A DNA stretch of 64,000 bases, taken from positions 77,967,387 to 78,031,386 of the forward strand of contig OW121741.1 of the NCBI GenBank assembly GCA_933228675.1, read 5' to 3'. The notes beneath the pieces are model-generated. The model saw only the letters and a list, made by a program, of their open reading frames with translations. It did not search any database and was not told the origin of the DNA. Position numbers and translations under genes: made by a program. This document shows, piece by piece, positions 46,718-57,048 of this stretch; positions within the stretch are counted from its first letter, which is position 1; every line of letters begins with the position of its first letter. This DNA comes from Stomorhina lunata (lineage: Eukaryota > Arthropoda > Insecta > Diptera > Rhiniidae).

Positions 46718-48670
46718 TAGGGGTATAACTTTTGAACAATTTTTTACATTAACAAAAAATACCTATCAATGCCATATAGACCATGAAAATCTATGATAAA
46801 AAGTAGGGTCACTTTTTCGCGGGCGTTAAAAAAGTTCCCCCCCAAATCATTTTGAAGTTTAGTATTTCGATTTTTTTGTTTTTACAGTTTAGATAGAGAA
46901 GTTCTTTATTACATTTACTCGTTGATTTTTGTGTCAGTGCGTAGTGATATTTAAGTTTATAAAATGTTTCATAGAAGTGCTCTAATTTGTAACCGGAAAA
47001 ATTCGGAAATCTGGACCCAAAACTTTAGTAAATTTCAAAAGATTCGAGAAGTTCAGAATATAGAATACTATATGAATTAAACCAAAAAATCAAAAATAAA
47101 TAGATGTGAAATTATATCTCAAGAACTTTCCGATTTGTGAATTAAGTTAAATATTCCCAAAATGGCTATGTCTTCTATATATAGAAAAGTAAAACAGTTG
47201 ATTTTTGTGTATCAAAAAAGTCAAAAGCATCCAAAGGCCAATAATTTTAAAAATGATTTTGATATTTCCAAGCAAACTTTTAAGCCAATATCCGAAACAA
47301 GCTCACAACGAAATCTCTCCGACTCAGATTCAGTATCGATGTACGACAATGATGGCGAAGATTCATATGATGATGATGCCGATTACACGACACCTTCAAG
47401 GCTTAAAGCAAATAAGCGGTGAATAAAACCAGCTATTACTTTAGTAAACAATGCTAAAGTAAGTACCAAAAAAGCAGCTAAAATATGCAAGGAACTAGCT
47501 GAATCAGGGGTCAACATCTCAACTCCATCCCAACCAGCAATTTATAAGGCAGTAATTAAATCTGCGGAACAAAAGATAGAGATTCTAAAAGAAACTTTAA
47601 AAAACGAAAACTGGTGTCTTCATTTCGATGGGAAGAAAATTGGAAAAAAATAAATACAGGTTATTATGCTTAAAAACCAATTTCGGGAAATAAAGTTAGG
47701 CGTTTTAGTACTGGAGAATGGAAAAGCGTGTAATATTTTTAATGGCATCAGAGAAACTCTAGAAAAATTTGAGGTACTGAAGTGTATAAAAATGATAATT
47801 TGTGATACAACCAGTGTAAAAGAAACGGTGTTGTTAAGCTACTGCAGAACCATTTTGAAGCAAAAGGTTTGCCACCACCTCAGATCATTGGATGGAAGAA
47901 GTACCTCTCCAAATATTGCTTACGATTTCGTTGACGAATTGGTAAACAACTATGACCAGTTGAAACAAATATACCAACAAAATGAGGAACGATTTAAAAT
48001 AGAAAATATAAAGTGGCGAGACGACATGCAATATTTGTATGAATTAGGTAAAGCTTTTAGATACTTCATTAAGAAGAAAAAATTCCCATATATAAATTTT
48101 AAGACAATACCGCCGCTTATTAATGCAAGATGGAATTCAAGAGCAATACTTGCAATTCTAGCATTTATTCTCATACCGAAATATCGAAAAAAGTTATTCA
48201 GAGTATGCGAATTCATATGTGGAGCGTGGTATGATGTTTGGTTTTCTAACCACTACTTTAATGAAACAGATTTTGAATCTTTAAAGCAATCACTGGAACA
48301 ATTTGCACATGCTCGGGAATGCTTTCTTAAACATTGGGTGGTAGAAGACTCTAAAATTCATAAACAACAACGAAGCAATATTTGCGCGGAACATGGTATC
48401 AAACTTGTTCAAGATATTTTTCAATATTGCAAAACAACACGCACTTTGAACTTAAAGTTTGTTTCCTTCAACAATGATATTATTTACTATCTGAAGTTAA
48501 TTTATATTTAAAATATAAAAATTCAAATATTATTATTTTTTGGGAGCTTTTAGAAAAAACGGTTTGGGGGGGAGGTTTTTAATCCAAATTAATCTCAAAA
48601 AACTGTTTTCTTGATATAAACATCAGTAGCCACCCCATAGTGATAGGTATTTTTTTTGGTTATACCCCTA
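46718..48670 (+). mobile_element. hAT-like transposon with decayed transposase
   Basis: Perfect 8-bp target duplication GTGTACAT (46710-46717 and 48671-48678). Termini TAGGGGTATAAC and GTTATACCCCTA are inverted repeats; TAGGG fits the hAT end pattern. It lies within the older element 46656-51407 and contains a transposase-like reading frame in pieces. Confidence 0.88.
47162..48511 (+). pseudogene. Frameshifted hAT-like transposase relic
   Basis: Two main open parts. 47162-47422 encodes a lysine-rich start and an acidic stretch (YDNDGEDSYDDDADY) and ends at a stop. 47666-48511 encodes IKLGVLVLENGKACNIF, MIICDTTSV (candidate first catalytic D), then a frameshift to KRNGVVKLLQNHFEAKGLPP, another back to TSPNIAYDFVDELVNNYDQL, then WRDDMQYLYELGKAF, INARWNSRA (the RW motif common in hAT enzymes) and RSNICAEHGIKLVQDIF. 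Between them, HFDGKKIGKK is interrupted by a stop. The segment with the expected CxxH appears deleted near 47890. No zinc-finger domain is visible. The hAT call rests mainly on the termini and 8-bp duplication; the protein family itself is one I recognise only as a recurrent insect transposase-like protein. Confidence 0.65.
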
Positions 48671-49286
48671 GTGTACATGTGTACATTTTTTCATTTTGGT
48701 TACATTTTTTAATAATGTTTATAAAAGTGAAATGATCATTTTCTTTAAAATCGACATTTCATCAAATCATCAAATTTTATAAAGATCTTTTCGTTAGTGG
48801 CACATGTATGTCTTTAAAGAACCAAAGAGGTTTTGGAAAAATGGACCACATATAATCTCAGTGATGTAGAATATTATATAGTTTGTGCTTGATTTATATA
48901 CGTCATTGAATACAAATACATATTTGATGTTTTAATTAGACAGGTCAACAAGATTTTGCGGCACGAGATTTCTAGATGTAAAATCTAAAAGTTATATTGG
49001 TTATTCCGAGTTGAGTCTAGTTTTCGAGATATTATTTATTTTCTGAAAAGGTGGTTTTTGGAATAACACTAATATAACTCTAAAGCAGCTAGCTATATTG
49101 AGCTTATAAGAATTTTTAAATCCTTTTCACATTTTTCTTGACCGTTTTAGAGATATCGAGGAATTTACACAGAAAACAATTTTTTTTCAAAAAAAAAAAA
49201 CTTTTTATTAAGAAAATTATAAAAAATAGAAGAATAAAAAAAATAAAGTGTTTATGAAAAATGGCAGACCGTTTGTTAAATATGTA

Positions 49287-50937
49287 CTGTGAGCGTCAAA
49301 AGAAACTGTACACTATAGGTTTTTATGTTTAAAACATTAATTTATTATTTTTTTTACAACATAATTAAAATTTTATATTTATTTATTAAAGTTATATGCC
49401 TCCTTTAAATTTTATTAAAAAACAAAAACAAAACTGTAACAACAACAAAAAATATAGAACAAAAATGCTCTATATTCCAAGCGTCAAAAGAAATTGTACA
49501 TTTCTTGTGTATAAAAAGTAATAAGCAATTTTACTGTAAAAAAGACCCGTTATTTTTTTTGATCTGCTTTACTCGACAATTTATACAATATTAGCTAGTT
49601 ATTAACGTTATTAATAGATTTGATTTCGTCACAAGCAGTTCAAATAAGCAAATTTTTGTGTTTTTTAAATATGGGCAAACAAACTGCCCTAGATGTTCGT
49701 AAACTTGTGCTAAAATTTTACGAAGAAGGAAAATCCTTACGAGAGATTGGTGTCATGATCGAAAGAAGTCACAATACTGTAAAGAATATAATTGATAAGT
49801 ACAAAAAGTTTTCAAATTTAGAAAATCGCCCCAAATCTGGAAGACCAGCCAAACTAAACAACACTCAAATACGATCCATTGTGCGAAAAGTGAAGCAAAA
49901 CCCAACAGAAAGTGCTGTAAAAATATCCGAAAGTATTTCTGAAAGTTCAGGTGTTAGTGTTAGTGCCAGCACAATACGCAGAGCCCTACATGCAAATGGA
50001 CTGTATGGACGAGTTCCAAGAAGAAAACCCTACATTTCAATAATCAATCAACGTCGAAGTCGAGAGTTTGCAAAAAAGTACGAAAATGAGCCAAATATAT
50101 TTTGGAACAATGTACTTTTTACTGACGAGAGCAAGTTTGAGATATTTGGTAAGAAAAAGCCGGTTAAGATTTGGAGAACAAAAAATTCTGAATTCGATCA
50201 ACAAAATATACTGTCTACAGTGAAGCATGGTGGTGGCTCGGTGATGGTGTGGGGATGTATGGCAGCCAATGGTGTTGGAAATTTGGTATTCATAGAAAAT
50301 ACTATGAATAAGACAGATTACCTCAACATTTTAAAAAATAATTTGGCACAGAGCGTCGAGAAATTGGGCTTGGATCGTACTTGGGTCTTCCAGCAAGACA
50401 ACGATCCCAAGCATACTGCCAAAATAGTGAAGGAATGGCTGCTTTACCATACTCCAAAGCAGTTGGATCATCCCCCCCAGTCACCCGATCTCAACCCTAT
50501 TGAACATTTGTGGGAACAAATAAGAAAAAGGCAAATTTCAAGCAAAGATTCTCTCAAAACTGTGATAATGGAGGAATGGCAGAAAATTTCACCCGAAGTA
50601 ACAAAAAAACTTGTGGATTCGATGCCCAGAAGACTGCAAGCTGTCCTAAAATCAAATGGACATCAAACAAAATACTAAGTTTTTTTTAAGTAAAACTATT
50701 ATTTTAATTTAGGAAAAGTGTACACTGTCTTTTGACGCTATAAATATGAAGATATGTTTGTTTTTGTTCTATATTTTTTGTTTTTTGTTAACTTTTGTTT
50801 TTTTTTTAATAAAAAGTGAAATAAGGATACATATTAAAAAAAAAATGTATAATTTTTAGTTACATTTTCAAAAATAAAATAAATTTAAGTTTTAAGCATG
50901 AAATCCAATGGTGTACAGTTTCTTTTGACGCTCACAG
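49287..50937 (+). mobile_element. Tc1-like transposon with inverted/direct repeat ends
   Basis: 1651 bp between TA dinucleotides (49285-49286, 50938-50939). Outer termini CTGTGAGCGTCAAAAGAAAC and its inverse; each ~220-bp arm carries a second inner copy of the same motif (AAGCGTCAAAAGAAATTGTA near 49479; CTGTCTTTTGACGCT near 50725). This inverted-repeat/direct-repeat layout is seen in Bari-, S- and Sleeping Beauty-type elements and reflects two transposase binding sites per end. Encloses an intact transposase. Confidence 0.93.
49671..50678 (+). CDS. Tc1-like transposase, DD34E, intact
   Basis: 335 residues from ATG at 49671; an in-frame ATG 17 codons upstream (49620) exists, but MGKQTALDVRKLV matches the usual N-terminus of the family. 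HTH 1 is SLREIGVMIERSHNTVKNII; a GRPAK AT-hook-like motif follows; HTH 2 spans about SAVKISESISESSGVSVSAS. Catalytic residues: VLFTDESKFEIFG (D), GGGSVMVWGCM, VFQQDNDPKHTA (D), SPDLNPIEHLWEQI (E), with 34 residues between D2 and E. Frame is uninterrupted to TAA. With both ends matched it could be active; this is inference. Confidence 0.95.
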   Translation: MGKQTALDVRKLVLKFYEEGKSLREIGVMIERSHNTVKNIIDKYKKFSNLENRPKSGRPAKLNNTQIRSIVRKVKQNPTESAVKISESISESSGVSVSASTIRRALHANGLYGRVPRRKPYISIINQRRSREFAKKYENEPNIFWNNVLFTDESKFEIFGKKKPVKIWRTKNSEFDQQNILSTVKHGGGSVMVWGCMAANGVGNLVFIENTMNKTDYLNILKNNLAQSVEKLGLDRTWVFQQDNDPKHTAKIVKEWLLYHTPKQLDHPPQSPDLNPIEHLWEQIRKRQISSKDSLKTVIMEEWQKISPEVTKKLVDSMPRRLQAVLKSNGHQTKY

Positions 50938-51446
50938 TATAAAAATCTATTTTTCGAAAAAGAAAATTATATCCCGAAAACTAGAGCCAACTAGAAAAAA
51001 CTGAAATCATTTTCGGTTTCCGCAGACAAAATTTTTCTAAGAATTTATGTATATCAGTTTTATTTGCATTTAAGTATAAATTATTTGTATTCAATGACTG
51101 AAATCAAGATTATAAGCTTGTTTGAGGGCTTATTATACCATAAAACTTTTTTATCGTTGACATAAGAAAGCTCTCATTTTCCTATAGAACTGTTTGGTCT
51201 GAACTTTTGCGCCATGTCAGAAAATTTCTATGAATCCAAATTTAATGTACTTCAGTATTGGGGTGAAACGTGTTTCTTATTGCTGTTTCTTGTATGGCAA
51301 ATTAATTTAAAGATATCGATATTTAAAATGTTGGTTACTTTTTTCACAATTTGGTTATTTTTATCTGAAAATTTGGTTACAAAAATAATTTTGTCGTGGC
51401 AACACTGGTTGGAACTAACTAGTGAATTCTAGTTCACTTGCAATCT

Positions 51447-52888
51447 CAAACAAGTAAGAGTGTTATATTCGGCTGTGCCGAATAGCTATCTAATTTCGTA
51501 GATTCAATCTTAATATAATGAATGTACCTCCAAATCTTTTTGATTGTAGATATAAAAAGGGGATGTTATATATATAAGAACTATAGCCAAATGTTGACCG
51601 ATTGTTACAAAATTTTATATACTGGCTGGTATTTATTTGTGCAAAACTTAGTGCCCATACCTGACATAGTTTATAATTTAATAGCTTTTAACTGGCGTTT
51701 GTGGCATTTAAGTGGTTACCGGGAGCGGTTTTTATATGAAAGCTATGGTCAAAAATGGACCGATTTCTATAAAATTTGACATACTGACTGAAAGTTGCAT
51801 AAAACTTTCTGTTTTAAATTTAGTAGTCATAGATTTTACAATTTTATTCCCTGCCCCGGGAATCACATTTATGCTGATATTCCCGGGGCAGGATTATATG
51901 GGAGCTCTAACTAAATGTGAACCGATTTTAACCATTTTCAGCACACAATCTCTACAACATATCGAAAATACTTTTGCGAAATTTTGTCTCTCTAGCTCTT
52001 GTAGTTAGGGAATATCTTTTCTCTGACGGAAAGACGGACATAAATCGTATTTTCTTTTTGTATTTTTGTGTTTCCGTAAGATTTTTATATGGGAGCTATG
52101 GTCAAATAGTAACCGATTGTAACAAAATTTTGCACACTGGCTGGCATTCATATAAGACTTCCCTTTGTAAAATTTTGTTGCTGTAGCCCTTTTCGTTAAG
52201 GCGCTATCGAGCTTTTATCTGACGGACAGACGGACATAAAACTTGTATTCTTTTTGTATTTTTGTGTTTCCGTAAGTTTTTTATATGGGAGCTATGGTCA
52301 AATGGTGACCGATTGTGACAAAATTTTGCACACTGGGTGGCATTGACATAAGACCTCCTCGTGCTAAATTTAGTGATTATATTAGTGATTACTATTATAC
52401 TTTTAAATTTATTGGCATTTAAGTGTATTTTAGATGAAATTTTGGCTGTTTCCGTAAGTTTTTTGTATGGGAGCTATGACTAAATGTGAACCGATTTTGA
52501 TGAAATTTTATATGCTGCCGAGGGCTTACGCAAGACTTCTATATACCAAATTGTATCATCATAGCTATTGATGTTTATTAGCTAATAAGCGATATTAGCT
52601 CCACTGGAGTCAAGGATAACAGAAGAAGCTAATAAGCGATTAGCGTAGGCGAGGTTATACGGGAGCTATGGTCAAACGTTAACCGATTTTGCCCAATTTC
52701 AATACCAAAATTTTCTCAGAGATGAAGAATGTTTTTACTAAGTTTCAGTGAGCTAGCTCCTTTCGTTTAGGCGTTATCGTGATTTCAACAGACAGACAGA
52801 CGGACATCGCTCAATCGTCTTAGAATTTCATAAGGATTCAGAATATATGTATATCGTTTTTGATTTTTCTTTTTGATGGTGAGTATAA
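51447..52888 (-). mobile_element. Family B copy B6
   Basis: AAACAAGTAAGAGTG, the ATTCGGCTGTGCCGAAT stem-loop, body units with TGGGAGCTATGGTCAAA, and end TTTTTGATGGTGAGTATAAA. A CCCGGGAATCAC/GTGATTCCCGGGG-like local inverted pair sits near 51855-51895. A 34-bp RTE tail is inserted at 52594-52627. Confidence 0.78.
52594..52627 (+). mobile_element. 34-bp RTE LINE tail insertion with target duplication
   Basis: GCTCCACTGGAGTCAAGGAT then AACAGAAGAA, preceded by ATTA, lies between two perfect copies of the 13-bp GCTAATAAGCGAT (52581-52593 and 52628-52640). It is the extreme 3' end of the RTE family with one G lost. Other family B copies are continuous at this point, confirming an insertion. Confidence 0.87.
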
Positions 52889-53029
52889 AAATAGAAAGGT
52901 TTTTGTTTACATCATAAGCAAAACTCTAGTGATGAGTAGAAGTCCAAAAAACATCTTCAAAGCACTTGCCATGTGCTCTTAACTTTTGGAGGCTGGCAAA
53001 GCTAGTGGCCGACTTTAGTTCCAAATCTT
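52889..53029. other. No gene recognised
   Basis: Short spacer between family B and LINE debris. Confidence 0.5.
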
Positions 53030-53714
53030 TTACTTTTTCAAATATTATCCTAATGAAATTATTATCAGCACTGCAAAGAATAGTAGAGGTGATAGGGACA
53101 TTTTTCTATTAGAATGCATAGTGCTTTGGCCTGGTCTACGCAGATCCTGTTTGGACGGAAGTTCACTTTAAGACAGTATTCCCCTTTCTTTGAAGCCATC
53201 GCTGTATTAAAATATAATTTTAAGATACCCTTCCAAGTTCAATGTAGCATTTCCTTCTTCCAGACTAATGGTAGGTGAGGACGTAGCGGTTTAACTGTTC
53301 CACCTTTACCAATGCTTTCGTTTGCCGCACTTATACCGAACGCTACTTGATCTTATATTATATTTTTTTTCAAAGCTGTTGTTTTTAATTTCGTTGTCCT
53401 CAGTAATGGCAATATTACTAGTCTCTTCGTAAAGCTCTTTTCACCTTTCTGTCACTAATGCACCACTGCGATCGTCTAAGGTTATTATTGTTCTATCTGA
53501 CCGCTTCTTCTAAAGACATTCCAATCGTTCTAGATACTTATTCAAAGTAAGAGTTGTTTAACTGCAGTTTAATTTCACTTCTTTGAGAAACCTGGTCACG
53601 TCACTTGGAACGTTATTTTAGAGTTGTTGCAGGTAAACCCGTTTTCGTCTGCGATAGGATCAACATCACTACAGGTGTCGGAACGTCTTCTATTTTTGAG
53701 ATACATTTACGAGC
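53030..53714 (-). pseudogene. Probable decayed LINE fragment (RNase H-like)
   Basis: On the minus strand EGNATLNLEGYLKIIF is followed by YSDGFKE and, in another frame, GEYCLKVNFRPNRICVDQ. The spacing resembles the start of I-type RNase H domains (YTDGSK ... GVYC ... QAE). The match is weak and the frame shifts repeatedly; treat as a suggestion. The region is less AT-rich than its flanks and is cut by the hAT-like MITE at 53723. Confidence 0.35.
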
Positions 53715-53722
53715 TTCTACAT

Positions 53723-54876
53723 CAGCGTTAGTAGCTTTTTTAAAAAAAAGTCGAACAAAAAGTCGCGCTCAACAAAAAAAAGTCGCACATTTTTTTATAA
53801 CATTTTTGCTTAAACAATGAACAAAAAACCATAAAACAATTCGTACTTGAAAAGATATCATATATAGACAAAAATCAAACAGTTTTAATTCCTGAGAAAC
53901 CGACTTTAAACTCGAATAATTTTTGTACTCTTAGGTGTACGGAAAATCTAATTACAGATTTGAACTTCTAAGACTTCAGGTATATTGAACACAAAATTTT
54001 AGTAGCGCAAGTTTGCACTTCTTAGAGTAATTGACATGCAAATTTCAAAAACGTAAAAAACCGAACGAAGCATTTACATACGACAGGTGTAAATGACGAA
54101 ACGAAAACTTAAATTTCTTAAAAATTTAACACTTAAACCAAAAAATTTTTTGTTAAAATTTTATGAAGATTTGGAAAATCGTGCAAAAAAGTATATATTG
54201 TTTTTAATGGTTTTAGATAACAAACTGAGACCAAATCACATAAAAGGTATGAAAACGATGTCATTTAAAACCGATTTGCATTAAAAGTTGGTGAAAAATA
54301 CCTTTAAAGCTGAGAACGTGAAGGTTTTATCTAAAAACATTTTACTGAAGCACATCGCGAATTGAGCACAAAATTGGTCAGGAATGGTGTTAAAAACTTT
54401 CTGCATCTTCGAAGAGCATGAGGGTTGTTGGGAAACTTGATTGTATTTTAACTGGTGTTCCACCTGCTAAGTTTCATTAATACTCTTTCTTTTTACTCGA
54501 ACTATAAATGTAAAATATTAATGAAATAATGACAAACGAACAAAACCAATATTTTTGTACGTAACTATGCGGGAGTTGTCGAAAAGCTATCGGCTCTGAC
54601 GCCAAAATTTATTTGTTTTAGTTTTTTATTGTACAAAAAGACTTCTCAAAGTAATGGTATTTATACTTAAGTTAAAATCATTTAAGGGAATTTTAGTTGA
54701 GATATTGAATATGGGCTAAAAATAAAAATTTCAAATAATTTTGTAAAAAGGTGTCAAAAGTCGCACACAATTCAAAAAAGTAGCAAAAAAGGGCCATGGA
54801 AGAAAAGTCGCAGGTTGCGTCGCAGACACCTGAAAAAGTCGCAAATTGCGACTTTAGTCGCATAACGGTAACGCTG
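53723..54876. mobile_element. hAT-like MITE with perfect 8-bp target duplication
   Basis: Flanked by TTCTACAT on both sides (53715-53722 and 54877-54884). Termini CAGCGTTA and TAACGCTG. Subterminal AAAAGTCGC/GCGACTTT motifs are repeated in both arms (53750-53790, 54735-54860) and look like transposase binding sites. An open frame of 63 codons at 54093-54284 is lysine/leucine-rich and unrecognised. No transposase. Confidence 0.85.
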
Positions 54877-54884
54877 TTCTACAT

Positions 54885-55745
54885 CATCTGCTAGTCAATA
54901 TAATATATGATATTATGATCAATCTAATTTTTTATTAGAAGATGTCCACGTAATTGCGGTATTTTCCAATGCGTAAAGATGTAACCTCCAGTTGTTTGGA
55001 ATGTTTGGCATGTCTAATTAACCTCTCTCCGTTGTTCTAACTAACTTCAAAGTGTTGATGTTTATGTTGTCACTTTCTGTATTTACATTGAAGTTATTCA
55101 TAATATTTCACCTCTTTGATCCTCAGTGGACATGGTTGTAAGTTGTGCATAGATTTCATATCTATTAATATCTTTAGAATATATCGAGAGCCTATATTAA
55201 ATACCGCCTATGAACCAATTTTTTCAAAATCACTTTTTATTGGGAAACTGTTTTTAATATTAGTTACATCTCTTAAAAAAAAAATCAGACAGAAGAAATC
55301 TATGATACAGTAACCATGGCTTATATATATTGTAGAACAAACATTAACTTTTATATAGATATATTGGATATTATACAATTTTTTGCCTTTACTTAAAAAT
55401 ATTATATTTGGTTAATAGTCGGTATTGAATATAGGCTCACGATATAGAATATTTCATATAAGGATTTTACGGCTAAAGAACGAATTTTGTCCGTAATATG
55501 TTGTTCGGTCTATTGGGCAATCGACCACGAAGGCCCAATCATATTGACATGATCGAGTTTCGGGAACGGATTCCCATATCAAAGTTGCAAAGATAGAAGG
55601 GTGTTACACAGCAACATCGCGACGGTGCTCCAGTGTATCAATTGAGTTATGTACCCTAATGCAACTGAAAAACACTTTCGACTTTAAACAAACTGGGGGG
55701 TTACCGTGTAACTCGATTCGAAAGAAATTATTTTCGAAACACAAT
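54885..55745. other. No gene recognised
   Basis: No coding frame or repeat structure that I can support. Near 55640-55740 GTAACTCGATTCGAA pairs imperfectly with TTCGAATCGAGATACGCAGT around 57090, on the other side of the CCCAG element, suggesting that this element landed in a palindromic target. Confidence 0.5.
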
Positions 55746-57048
55746 CCCAGTAAAACTTTTCATTACCAAATAATGAGTTAAACAGTTAAACTATTGAACA
55801 CGAACTACTTACTCATTCGCTGTTTAAGTCATTACATTAACATGTGGATGTCATCGGAGGCAAGTACTTACCAATTGCAGAAATGTAATGACTTGGGTAA
55901 GCAATTTGAAAGCAACAACAACAACAGCAACAACTTTTTTGTTGTTGTTTTATTAAAAACATATATTTTTAAACGAAATACAAAATTTTTTTTATGATCC
56001 CATGGGGGCTCGAACCCAGACCCTCCGACTGCTAGGCAGAGACTCTTCCACTGAGCTACTTCATATGTTGAAAACTTAGCAGCTTATAATTAATATAAAC
56101 AATTTTTATTTTTAGATCCAAAATCATGTGAAAATAACTTTGTTTTTCCCTGCTTTTTTTTTGCTTTGTTGTAATTTTTGGAAAAATATTTTAATACGAT
56201 TTTTTGTAATTATTTTAAAACTTTTTTAAAATTATTTTAAAACTTAAATAATTTAAATCTTCTTTCTTGTATAAGTTTTTACATAAGATTGACTCTTACT
56301 TACTTAAATGTTACAACCTGTTAAGGTCAAAGTCCGAGTATATTTTAGAAATCCATGGATTTCGATCTTGTGCGAATATTCTCCAATTTTATAGGCCAAG
56401 CTTTGAAAAATGTTCCTCTTTTTGGTCTTTCTATCGAAGTTTCGGACATCCTCCTCTAACATTAGGTAATGGGACATTTCAATTCTAATTTTATCCTCTT
56501 CATTGTATTTTTTTTTCAAGAGAGGGTTACTAGCCCGTAATCCTAACCCATTTTTATCGATCTTATGGGACAACTCTCGGAACATGTTAACTCACAATAT
56601 TAATGGGTGTTAAACTAGCTCCCCGGGTGATACCATGAGGAGGTGTGTGTCCACAGTTGAGATGAAGGATGACCCAGATAAGTTGGGCTTACCAAGTTAA
56701 GACCAATTAGAATCGTGTTTGGTATTCAACATCCCCTACTTAATCAAAATTGACTCATGATGGTATTTTTTCATTAACGTGAGTTAGTTTTACAAATTTT
56801 TTTTACAGAAGATAATATTTAAGTTCATAAAATTCAAAAATCATTTAAAAAGACTCTTTTAATAAAAAAAAGCTAAAACAAATTGTTATCCTTGGTGGGA
56901 TTTGAACCGGGGCCATTCAGTTTAAATTACCATCTTAATTACAAATAAGTACTTCTGTAATAACTTATTATTTATTCAGATGGTATGTTATAGTCGTTAC
57001 AAGGTAACCAGTTATCACAGTACTTGCCATTACCAAAGTTTTGCTGGG
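55746..57048. mobile_element. CCCAG-type TIR element carrying tRNA-like segments, copy 2
   Basis: CCCAGTAAAACTTTTCATTA at 55746 and ACCAAAGTTTTGCTGGG ending 57048; body aligns with 31191-32317 throughout but is 176 bp longer, mostly near 56320-56560. The tRNA-like segment (55994-56066) and the B-box-like GGTTCAAATCCCACC complement near 56892-56915 are conserved. AAT flanks both ends in place of a clean TA pair. Confidence 0.8.
55994..56066 (-). repeat. tRNA-like segment, better preserved copy
   Basis: Reverse complement: GAAGTAGCTCAGTGGAAGAG then TCTCTGCCTAGCAGTCGGAG then GGTCTGGGTTCGAGCCCCC. A box TAGCTCAGTGGAAG and perfect B box GGTTCGAGCCC. No convincing acceptor stem, so a pseudo-tRNA or SINE head is more likely than a gene. 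Confidence 0.62.

Larger units (their letters stand above)
46656..51407. mobile_element. hAT-like element hosting two younger transposons
   Basis: Termini CAGCGTTGCC (46656) and GGCAACACTG (ending 51407) with an 8-bp target duplication GTTGGGAC/GTTGGAAC (46648-46655 and 51408-51415, one change). GTAACCAAA-type subterminal motifs occur at both ends, and further inverted similarity exists between 48895-49040 and 50950-51110 (GTCATTGAATACAAAT; CTAGTTTTCGAGATA versus CTAGTTTTCGGGATA). After removing the nested elements only ~1.1 kb of palindromic non-coding DNA remains. CAGNG ends with 8-bp duplications are hAT hallmarks. Confidence 0.75.

Noticed and set aside
53605..53820. 71-codon frame entering the hAT-like MITE
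   Set aside because: It crosses the MITE boundary at 53723, so it is a chance fusion of flank and element.
55116..55313. Possible TEP signal-peptide exon upstream of 59047
   Set aside because: The frame has no clean hydrophobic core plus donor site in the required phase, and it lies next to unrelated transposons.
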